Below are positions 35,620 to 42,798 of a stretch of 64,000 nt of DNA, one piece after another. Origin of the DNA: DASZIT01 sp963709665 (GTDB taxonomy: Bacteria; Actinomycetota; Acidimicrobiia; Acidimicrobiales; RAAP-2). The stretch covers positions 1 to 64,000 of the forward strand of contig CAVPWU010000001.1 in the NCBI GenBank assembly GCA_963709665.1, given 5' to 3'. How positions within the stretch are numbered: the stretch's first letter is position 1; each line of letters begins with the position of its first letter. Below the pieces are notes generated by a model. The model searched no databases and was not told where the DNA came from. It saw only the letters and a program-made list of their open reading frames with translations. The position numbers and the translations under genes were made by a program.

Positions 35620-36751
35620 GCTCGATGACGCCCCGGATGTTCACACCCTCGAGCATGTCCTGGTAGCCCCGGTTGATCTGGTCGAGCGAGTAGGTGCGGG
35701 TGATCAGCTCGTCCAGCTTGAGCTGACCCGACCGGTAGAGGGCGAGCAGGTTGGGGATGTCGTAGCGCGGGTTGGCCGCCCCGAAGACCACCCCCCGCAC
35801 CTCCTTCTGCCACATGGCCAGCTCGAAGAGGTTGACGTCGGCCGACAGCTGGTCCTGGGGGGCGACCCCGGTGACCACGCAGGTGCCGTTCTTTCCGGTC
35901 AGCGCCAGGGCCGGGCCCATCAGGTCGCCGTACATCACGCCGGGGACCAGGATCACGGCGTCGGCCAGCTGTCCCCGGGTCAGCTCCTGCACCAGCGGGA
36001 GCGCCTCCTCCATCGACGCCACCGCGTGGGTGGCCCCGAAGGTGAGGGCCTGGTCCCGCTTGAAGGCCACCAGGTCGACGGCCACCACGTTCCTCGCCCC
36101 GACCATGGCCGCGCCCTGCACGGCGTTCATCCCCACCCCACCGACCCCGACGACCACCACGGTGTCGCCGGGCTGGACCTCGGCCCGGTAGACCGCCGAG
36201 CCCCACCCGGTGGTCACCCCGCACGACACCAGCGCCACCGCGCTCATCGGAAGGTCGCCGTCCACCTTCACCAGCGACGCCTCGTTGACCACCCCGTGCT
36301 CGGCGAAGGTACCCAGCTTGGACATCACGTTGAGCGGCTCGCCCTGGTAGTGGTGGAGCACCACCCCGTCGCTGATCTGGCCGGGGACGAAGGTGCCCGC
36401 CCCCATGTCGCAGAGGTTGGTATGGCCGGTGAGGCACATCTTGCAGCGGCCGCAGATGGGGAAGAAGCTGGCCGCCACGTGGTCGCCGACCTCGAGGCCC
36501 TCCACGCCCGGGCCCACCTCCCGCACGATGCCCGCCCCCTCGTGCCCTCCGATCATGGGGAAGAGACGCTCGGCACCGGGATCGGGATCGTCGGGGTTCC
36601 GGTCGGTCCCCTTCAGGTGCTCATCGGAGTGGCACAGGCCGGCGGCCTTCCACTGGACCAGCACCTCGTGTTCCCGGGGGGCGTCCAGGTCGATCTCCAC
36701 GACCTTCCAGTCCTGTCTCCGGCCCCACAGCACCGCGGCGTTGGTCTTCAT
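35612..36751 (-). CDS. NDMA-dependent-type alcohol dehydrogenase
   Basis: A 379-aa zinc alcohol dehydrogenase. Catalytic zinc ligands are Cys40, His70 (GGHEGAG) and the later Cys in LVSCGVTTGWG; structural zinc ligands are Cys100, 103, 106 and 114. The Rossmann motif is GVGGVG. The N-terminal MKTNAAVLW and the ERLFPMIGGHE segment match the NDMA-dependent group, whose members keep a tightly bound nicotinamide and, in actinobacteria, are linked to mycofactocin as electron acceptor. No mycofactocin gene is in the window. It precedes the monooxygenase in one operon. Confidence 0.9.
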   Translation of the reverse strand: MKTNAAVLWGRRQDWKVVEIDLDAPREHEVLVQWKAAGLCHSDEHLKGTDRNPDDPDPGAERLFPMIGGHEGAGIVREVGPGVEGLEVGDHVAASFFPICGRCKMCLTGHTNLCDMGAGTFVPGQISDGVVLHHYQGEPLNVMSKLGTFAEHGVVNEASLVKVDGDLPMSAVALVSCGVTTGWGSAVYRAEVQPGDTVVVVGVGGVGMNAVQGAAMVGARNVVAVDLVAFKRDQALTFGATHAVASMEEALPLVQELTRGQLADAVILVPGVMYGDLMGPALALTGKNGTCVVTGVAPQDQLSADVNLFELAMWQKEVRGVVFGAANPRYDIPNLLALYRSGQLKLDELITRTYSLDQINRGYQDMLEGVNIRGVIELD

Positions 36752-36884
36752 CGATCTCGACTCCCTGAACGGCCGGTGGCCCCCCGTGGGCCCGTCCCCT
36801 TAGTGTGCCACTACCACCGCGGCGCCCGGTGTGGACCGGTCGGTCCATGCGCCGTTCGGCTGCGGTCCACCACCGGAGGTCGGG

Positions 36885-37307
36885 ATGTCGGATGAGGAGG
36901 AGGTCAGGGGGCTCCTGCAGTCCTACGCCGACCGGCTGGACGCCGGCGACCTCGACGGCGTGACGGCGCTGTTCGCCCACGCGACGTGGCGCTCGAGCGC
37001 CCGCTCCGAGGTCCTCGCCGGCAGCCATCAGGTGCGGCCGGTCTACGCCCGGCTGCTGGCGTCGACCGCCGGCACCCCCACCACCCACCGGCTGACCGAG
37101 GTGCGGGTGGAGGTCGAGCCGGGGGCCGACGTCGCCACCTCCACGTGCCGGTGGACGGTGCTGGAGGAGCAGGAGGGGTCGCCGCCCACCGCCACCCTGA
37201 CGGGTCGGTACACCGACCGGCTCGAGCGGGTCGAGGGACGGTGGCGCTTCGCCGACCGGCTCATCGAGCTCGACCCTCCGGTCGCCGGCGCCGGCGGCTC
37301 CGGCTGA
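36885..37307 (+). CDS. NTF2-like (SnoaL) family protein
   Basis: A 140-aa cone-fold protein. The N-terminal helix EVRGLLQSYADRLDAGDLDGVTALF with following strands, and the C-terminal GRYTDRLERVEGRWRFADRL, match the nuclear transport factor 2-like hydroxylase/ketosteroid isomerase group. ATG 36885 has GGAGG upstream; the upstream in-frame ATG at 36831 adds no conserved residues. Such proteins act as small isomerases, dehydratases or ring-cleavage helpers. It leads a two-gene plus-strand set with an enoyl-CoA hydratase. Confidence 0.85.
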   Translation: MSDEEEVRGLLQSYADRLDAGDLDGVTALFAHATWRSSARSEVLAGSHQVRPVYARLLASTAGTPTTHRLTEVRVEVEPGADVATSTCRWTVLEEQEGSPPTATLTGRYTDRLERVEGRWRFADRLIELDPPVAGAGGSG

Positions 37308-37440
37308 GGATCGACGCGGCGACCGGCAGCCGTCGGGGACCCTGCGACCGGAGGGCAACTGTGGCAAGGTGAAGCGCTCCGGAGCCGGCCGCCGTGGCCG
37401 GCCGCCCACGCCCCGCCCCCCGACCCGAGAGGACCGCACC

Positions 37441-38205
37441 ATGCCCGACGCCGCACCCCTGACGAGGATCGCCACCACCCGGGTCGGCGGCGTCGCCGTG
37501 CTGACCCTGGCCAGCGACAAGGTCAACTCCCTCGACGTCGAGGTGCTGGGCGAGATCTCCGCCGTGGTGGAGGCATGGGAGGTCGACCCCGGGGTGCGGG
37601 CCCTGGTGCTGACCGGCGAGGGGAGGGCGTTCTCCGCCGGGGTCAACGTCACCCAGGTACTGGCCCACGAGGTGGCCTACACCGACGAGCTCCTCGACGC
37701 CCTGAGTGCGACGTTCACCCGCCTGTTCCGGTTCCCCAAGCCGACGGTGGCGGCCGTCAACGGCTCGGCCATCGCCGGGGGCTGCCTGCTGGCCGTCACC
37801 TGCGACAAGCGCCTGATCGCCGACGGCGCCAAGATCGGGGTCACCGAGCTGTCGGTGGGCGTGGCCTTCCCGGTCATGACCGTGGAGCTCCTCCGGCACG
37901 TGGTGGGGGACCGGGCCGAGCAGCTGATGTTCGACGCCTCGCTGCTCACCGCCGACGAGGCGTGCCGGCTGGGGCTGGCCCACCGGGCGGTGCCGGCCGA
38001 CGAGCTGCAGGCCGCCGCCCTGTCCGCCGCCGAGGGGCTGGCCTCCCACGATGCCGGCGCCTACGCCCTGGCCAAGGCCGCCTCCCGGAAGTCGGCCCTG
38101 GCCGCCATGGACGCCGGCGGGGCCATCGACCGGCAGGTGCACGAGCAGTGGCGGAGCGACGGCACCCGGGCCGGCCTGGAGCGCCTGCTGGCCCCCAGGG
38201 GCTGA
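37441..38205 (+). CDS. enoyl-CoA hydratase/isomerase family protein
   Basis: A 254-aa crotonase-fold protein. The oxyanion-hole segments are GRAFSAGVNV near 60-70 and NGSAIAGGCLLA near 105-116. At the two usual catalytic Glu positions I see Val/Gly-rich sequence (SVGVAFPV), so hydratase activity is uncertain and an isomerase or thioesterase role is possible. ATG 37441 has GAGAGGA upstream. It is 133 nt after the NTF2-like gene and convergent with the epoxide hydrolase. Confidence 0.9.
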   Translation: MPDAAPLTRIATTRVGGVAVLTLASDKVNSLDVEVLGEISAVVEAWEVDPGVRALVLTGEGRAFSAGVNVTQVLAHEVAYTDELLDALSATFTRLFRFPKPTVAAVNGSAIAGGCLLAVTCDKRLIADGAKIGVTELSVGVAFPVMTVELLRHVVGDRAEQLMFDASLLTADEACRLGLAHRAVPADELQAAALSAAEGLASHDAGAYALAKAASRKSALAAMDAGGAIDRQVHEQWRSDGTRAGLERLLAPRG

Positions 38206-38218
38206 GCGGGGGCGCCGT

Positions 38219-39364
38219 TCAGCGGACGGTGCGGAAGAACGCCGTGACGTCGTCGCCGAACAGCTCCGGCTGCTCCATGGCGGCGAAGTGCCCGCCCCTG
38301 GGCAGGTCGGCCCATCGGGTGACGTTGAACTGCTGCTCCACCCACGACCGCGGCCACCGGAGCACCTCCTTCGGATAGCGGGCCACCCCGGTGGGGACCT
38401 CGACGAAGGGCAGTGGCCGGCTCAGCACCCCGCTCTGCTCGGTCTCCCAGTAGAGGCGGACCGACGAGGCGATGGTCTGGGTGGTCCAGTACAGCATCAC
38501 GTTGGTGAGCATCTGGTCGCGGGTGAAGACGCGCTCGGGGTCGCCGTCGCAGTCGCTCCAGGCCCGGAGCTTCTCCACGATCCAGGCCAGCAGGCCGGCC
38601 GGCGAGTCGTTGAGACCCACCCCCAGGGTCTGGGGCCTGGTCCGCTGCTCCAGGGCGTAGCCCGCCTCCTCGCTCATGAAACGGCCCATGTCCTTGAGGT
38701 CGGCCTGCTCCTCCTCGGTCAGGGGGCCGGGCGCGGCCGGACGGGCGCCGACCGGCATGTTCAGGTGGATGGCGGCGCAGTGGTCGGGGTCGAGCATGGG
38801 GATCCGGCTGGTCACCTGGGAGCCCCAGTCCCCGCCCTGGGCGCCGTAGCGGTCGTAGCCCAGGCGGTCCATCAGCCCGATCAGCGCCCGGGCGATCCGC
38901 TGCACATCCCATCCCCGGGTGCGGGGGGGCTCGGAGAAGCCGTGACCCGGGAGGGAGGGGGCGATGACATCGAAGGCGTCCTCCGGCCGGCCGCCGAAGG
39001 CGGGGGGGTCGGTCAGCCGGGGGATGACCTCGAGGAACTCGACCACCGATCCCGGCCAGCCGTGGGTGATGAGCAGCGGGAAGGCGTCCGGGTGGGGCGA
39101 GCGGGCATGGATGAAGTGGACGGCCTGCCCGTCGAGCTCCGTCCGGTAGTGGTCGTAGCCGTTCAGCCGCGCCTCCTCCGCCCGCCAGTCGTAGGTGTGA
39201 CGCCAGTACCCGACCAGGTCCCGGAGGTAGTCGACCGGGACGCCCGCCTCCCAGGTGGTGCCCTCGATCTGGTCCGGGAACCGGGTGCCGGCGAGTCGGG
39301 TGCGGAGGTCGTCGAGTACCGACTCCTCGATGTGCACCTCGAAGGGCTCGACTGCGTCACTCAT
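38219..39364 (-). CDS. epoxide hydrolase, microsomal type
   Basis: A 381-aa alpha/beta hydrolase with the EHN lid domain (about 4-110). Oxyanion motif HGWPGS at 101-106, nucleophile Asp179 in GGDWGS, and catalytic His359 in GGHFAAMEQP are in place. It opens epoxides to diols, as expected downstream of oxygenases. No signal peptide is seen. ATG 39364 lies 76 nt after the ferredoxin gene on the same strand, so the two are probably cotranscribed. Confidence 0.92.
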   Translation of the reverse strand: MSDAVEPFEVHIEESVLDDLRTRLAGTRFPDQIEGTTWEAGVPVDYLRDLVGYWRHTYDWRAEEARLNGYDHYRTELDGQAVHFIHARSPHPDAFPLLITHGWPGSVVEFLEVIPRLTDPPAFGGRPEDAFDVIAPSLPGHGFSEPPRTRGWDVQRIARALIGLMDRLGYDRYGAQGGDWGSQVTSRIPMLDPDHCAAIHLNMPVGARPAAPGPLTEEEQADLKDMGRFMSEEAGYALEQRTRPQTLGVGLNDSPAGLLAWIVEKLRAWSDCDGDPERVFTRDQMLTNVMLYWTTQTIASSVRLYWETEQSGVLSRPLPFVEVPTGVARYPKEVLRWPRSWVEQQFNVTRWADLPRGGHFAAMEQPELFGDDVTAFFRTVR

Positions 39365-39440
39365 GGTTCCGTTGGTCCCCTCGTCGACGTGCGGGTCCCC
39401 GTACCCCGGAACGGACCCCGGGCCGAGTCGGCGCCGTGGC

Positions 39441-39671
39441 TCAGGACGCCCCGAACCGGATGGCCTTGGTCGGGCAGTTCTGGACGGCCTGGCGAACCTC
39501 GTCCTCGTACCCGGTGGTGTCCCCCCGGACGATGGCCACGCCGTCGTCGTCGAGGTCGAAGACGGCGGGTGCCCAGTAGACGCAGTTCCCCGATCCCATG
39601 CAGGCCTCCCGGTCGACGGACGCCGGGGTGGAGAGGTCGGTGGGACCGTCGCTGCGGGTCTCGCTGGCCAT
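39441..39671 (-). CDS. [3Fe-4S] ferredoxin
   Basis: A 76-aa ferredoxin of the type that serves actinobacterial P450s. Cluster ligands are the two Cys of CMGSGNC and the Cys of NCPTKAI; the middle position normally taken by a Cys in 4Fe proteins is Ser, consistent with a 3Fe-4S cluster. An N-terminal extension of about 20 residues is non-conserved. It is the only ferredoxin in the window and may feed the three P450s at 20-27 kb; no ferredoxin reductase is present. Confidence 0.9.
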   Translation of the reverse strand: MASETRSDGPTDLSTPASVDREACMGSGNCVYWAPAVFDLDDDGVAIVRGDTTGYEDEVRQAVQNCPTKAIRFGAS

Positions 39672-39806
39672 GCGCCGACCCTACCATCGGGCCCCGGCCG
39701 TCCCCGGGGTCCCGACCCCCCGGCGGACCCCCCGTGGGGCCCCGGCGGTGCCGTTACGATGGCGCAGCCGGGGCCGACCCGGGACGGCCCGACCGGAGGC
39801 GACGCG

Positions 39807-40250
39807 ATGGGTGTGTACAACCACACGGGACAGGTGGTCACCGACCTCGAGCGCTCCAAGCGCTTCTACCAGGAGGTCCTCGGCTTCCAGCCCTGGTACG
39901 AGATCCAGCCTCCCGACCAGGCGGTGGCCAAGCTCACCTGCCTTGAGCCCCCCCTGGGCGTCACCGCCTCCTACCTGTGCCTCGACGGCTTCGTGCTCGA
40001 GCTGATGCACTACTCGGCGGAGGGCGCCGCCACGCCCTACCGGCCGCGCACCATGGCCGACCCCGGACTCACCCACCTGTCGATCTCGGTGGACGACGTC
40101 CGCGCCACCGCCGAGCTGGCCGTGGCCTTCGGCGGCACCGTGGTGGAGGAGAGCGACGTCGGGGTCGCCCTCCTCATCCGGGACCCGGACGGCCAGCTGC
40201 TCGAGCTGCTGCCGGTCTCCTACCGGGACCACCTGCCCCCCAAGCCCTAG
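39807..40250 (+). CDS. VOC family protein (glyoxalase/dioxygenase fold)
   Basis: A 147-aa protein with two beta-alpha-beta-beta-beta modules. The first module begins YNHTGQVVTDLERSKRFYQE with a metal-ligand His, the second has LTHLSISVDDVRATAEL, and the end carries LLIRDPDGQLLELLP with the last ligand Glu. This matches glyoxalase I, dioxygenase or epimerase-like VOC proteins. ATG 39807 has GGAGG upstream. It stands alone between the divergent ferredoxin and a convergent acyl-CoA dehydrogenase operon. Confidence 0.88.
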   Translation: MGVYNHTGQVVTDLERSKRFYQEVLGFQPWYEIQPPDQAVAKLTCLEPPLGVTASYLCLDGFVLELMHYSAEGAATPYRPRTMADPGLTHLSISVDDVRATAELAVAFGGTVVEESDVGVALLIRDPDGQLLELLPVSYRDHLPPKP

Positions 40251-40277
40251 GCCCCGGGCCGGAAGCCCGGGGCCGGC

Positions 40278-41447
40278 TCAGCGTCCCGCCCTCGGCAGTC
40301 CCAGGCCGCGCTCGGCGATGATGGAGCGCTGGATCTCGCTGGTGCCGCCGTAGATGGTGGTCACCGCGCTGTGGCGGAACAGGTGCTCGACCCAGCCGTC
40401 CACCGGGGCGTCGTCCTCGCCGCGCTGGAGCACGCCCTCGGCACCCAGCATGTCCACCAGCTCGGCGGCGTCGGCGGCCATCGACTCGGCGTAGAACAGC
40501 TTGTGCATCGACCCCTCCACGCCCGGGAGCTTGCCGCTCACCGCCACGAACGAGGTGCGGTAGGCCAGGAGCTTGGCCACCTCGTTGTTGGTGCGCATGA
40601 CGGCCAACCGCTCTCGGACCAGGGGATCGTCGATCACCCGGGTGCCGTCGGGGCGCCGGGTGGTGGTGGCCCACTCGACGACCTGGGCCCACACCCGGTC
40701 GGCCTCGCTGAGCCCGAAGCCGCCGCGCTCGAAGGTGAGGGCCACCGTCATGACGTCCCAGCCCCCGTCGACCTCGCCGATCCGGTAGTGGTCGGAGATC
40801 CGGACGTCGTTGTAGAAGGTGGCGTTGGTACGCTCACCGCCCACCGTGTGGACGGGCTGGATCTCGATGCCCGGCGTGTCCAGGGGGACCAGGAACATGG
40901 TGAGTCCCTTGTGGCGGGGCACATCGGGGTTGGTGCGGGTGAGCAGGAACACGTAGTTGGCCACGTGGGCGAGGGTGGTGAACATCTTCTGCCCGTTGAT
41001 GACCCATTCGTCCCCGTCCCGGACGGCCCGGGTCTTGATGGAGGCGACGTCGGAGCCGGAGTCCGGTTCGCTGTAGCCGAGCGACATGATGATCTCCCCG
41101 GCCAGGGCCCGCGGGAGGAAGTCGGCCTTCTGCTCGTCGGTCGCCACCCGACGGATGGTCTGGCAGACGATGACGGTCAGGCCCATGCCGTCGGTGGGGG
41201 CGCTGGCCAGGCGCAGCTCATCGCGCATCGCCGTCATCTCGTAGGGGTCGCGGTTCTGCCCCCCGTACTCGGCCGGCCAGGTGGCGGCCAGCCAGCCCTG
41301 CCGGCCGATGGAGCGGTGGAACTCGGGGTCGTGCATGGTGCCGGTCCGGTGCGCCCGCTCGATCACCTCGTCGTCGAGGTGCTCGTCGAGGAAGGCGCGG
41401 ACCTCGGCGCGGAAGGCGTCGCTCTTGGAGCCCAGGCGGAAGTCCAT
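40278..41447 (-). CDS. acyl-CoA dehydrogenase (FadE type)
   Basis: A 389-aa flavoprotein. It has SLGYSEPDSGSDVAS near 121-135, DEWVINGQKMFTT near 144-156 and TIYGGTSEIQRSIIAERGLGLP at the C terminus (20 residues shown as two parts in the protein). The medium-chain catalytic Glu before GTS is replaced by Gly. Its ATG overlaps the stop of the upstream acyl-CoA dehydrogenase (TGATG), as expected for a coupled heteromeric pair. Confidence 0.92.
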   Translation of the reverse strand: MDFRLGSKSDAFRAEVRAFLDEHLDDEVIERAHRTGTMHDPEFHRSIGRQGWLAATWPAEYGGQNRDPYEMTAMRDELRLASAPTDGMGLTVIVCQTIRRVATDEQKADFLPRALAGEIIMSLGYSEPDSGSDVASIKTRAVRDGDEWVINGQKMFTTLAHVANYVFLLTRTNPDVPRHKGLTMFLVPLDTPGIEIQPVHTVGGERTNATFYNDVRISDHYRIGEVDGGWDVMTVALTFERGGFGLSEADRVWAQVVEWATTTRRPDGTRVIDDPLVRERLAVMRTNNEVAKLLAYRTSFVAVSGKLPGVEGSMHKLFYAESMAADAAELVDMLGAEGVLQRGEDDAPVDGWVEHLFRHSAVTTIYGGTSEIQRSIIAERGLGLPRAGR

Positions 41448-42475
41448 CAGGCCGCCTCGACGGGTCCGAAGAGGGCGTCGGCCAGGTGGGCGGCGCCCTG
41501 GCGCGGGTCACCGAGGGCCAGGGGCCAGGCCTGGGCCCGGCGGTAGTAGAGCTGGATGTCGTACTCGAGGGTGAATCCGTAGCCCCCGTGGACATGGAGG
41601 GCGACGTTGCTCGACCGTCGGGCCGCCCGGGTGGCGAAGTGGAAGGCCATCCGGGCCAGCGACGGGTACTCCGCCGGTGCCTCGTCCTGGGCCCAGGCTG
41701 CCTCCCGGGTGATCAGGCGGGCGCCGTCCACCAGGGTGGCCACGTCGGCCAGGTCCCGGGCGATCGACTGGAACGACCCGATCGGCTTCCCGAACTGGTG
41801 CCGGTCCTTGGCGTACTCGACGCCCAGCGCGAGGGCGGCCTCGCCCACCCCGACCAGGGCGCCGCTCATCAGCACCCGCCACTCGTCGAGGGCAGCCAGG
41901 TAGGTGGCCCCGGCGAGCTCGCCGCCTCCGAGCACCGTGCGGTCCGGGACGCCCCGCACCTCACGGTCGGCCAGCGGTGCGGACCCCAGGTTGGACCGGG
42001 TGGGTCCGGGGGCGTCCCGTACGGCCACCAGGTCGTCGGCGTCGAGGGCCACGACGACCTCGGCCACCGCCCCCGACGGCACCAGGGTGGCCCTGCCGTC
42101 GACCGACGGTCGGAGGGCCACGGTGGCCACGGTGGTCGGGTGGTCGACCAGGCCGGCGAGGAGCTCGCCTCCCTCCGGGCCGGCGGCGGCCAGGCACCGG
42201 GCGGCCACCGCGCTGTCGATGAAGGGCACCGGGGCCAGAAAGGCGCCGAGCTGCTCGCTCATCAGCTCGAGGTCGAGCAGGGTGGCACCGCCGCCCCCCT
42301 GCTCCTCGGGTACGCCGATGGTGGGACCGGCCAGCTCGGCCAGCGCCGCCCACAGGTCGGGGTCGAAGCCACCGGGCTCGCTGGCCCGCACCACGTCGGA
42401 GGAGCAGCTGTCGGAGAGGAGGCCGTGGAGGGCGTCCACCACCAGCTGCTGCTCCGGATTGAGGTCTAAGTCCAT
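41447..42475 (-). CDS. acyl-CoA dehydrogenase partner subunit
   Basis: A 342-aa acyl-CoA dehydrogenase, shorter than the usual 380-400 because the middle beta domain is reduced. The C-terminal core is good: GKPIGSFQSIARDLAD, then HVHGGYGFTLEYDIQLYYRR. The start is ATG 42475 in front of LNPEQQLVVDAL; the frame extends further but without conserved sequence. It precedes its partner by a one-base overlap. The pair mirrors the one at 11.6-14.0 kb and is expected to form an alpha2-beta2 enzyme. Confidence 0.9.
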   Translation of the reverse strand: MDLDLNPEQQLVVDALHGLLSDSCSSDVVRASEPGGFDPDLWAALAELAGPTIGVPEEQGGGGATLLDLELMSEQLGAFLAPVPFIDSAVAARCLAAAGPEGGELLAGLVDHPTTVATVALRPSVDGRATLVPSGAVAEVVVALDADDLVAVRDAPGPTRSNLGSAPLADREVRGVPDRTVLGGGELAGATYLAALDEWRVLMSGALVGVGEAALALGVEYAKDRHQFGKPIGSFQSIARDLADVATLVDGARLITREAAWAQDEAPAEYPSLARMAFHFATRAARRSSNVALHVHGGYGFTLEYDIQLYYRRAQAWPLALGDPRQGAAHLADALFGPVEAA

Positions 42476-42798
42476 CGTCGAGGTCCCGCGATCGCTTGGA
42501 GGAGGAACAGGGTGCTGATCGGCGGCCCGCGCCCCCGGTGCCGTGAAGGCTCCGGGGGTGGGTCCGGCAGGGACGTTACTAGGGGCGACGCGAGGCGCGG
42601 GTCGGGACCGGCCCGGGTCCGGTTCTCGACCCCGTGACCAGGGAGGACGTCCGACCGGAGCGGGCCCGGATGGAGGCGCCGACGGGCCGGCGCCGGGGCG
42701 GGCGGAAATCACCTTTCCGGAGGGCGACAATGACCGGTACGCAGGCCGGCGCCAGCCGGCCGGTCAGCCGCGAGGTGGGCCGCCGGGGGGAGGCCGGG
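42476..42798. other. intergenic region with cobQ terminator hairpin
   Basis: These 323 bases hold no supported gene. GGCCGGC (42744-42750) and GCCGGCC (42755-42761) form a 7-bp stem with a 4-nt loop; outer arms TGACCGG (42731-42737) and CCGGTCA (42760-42766) can extend it. It lies about 35 nt past the cobQ stop on the minus strand. The rest is GC-rich leader of the acyl-CoA dehydrogenase pair with no clear promoter. Confidence 0.5.
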
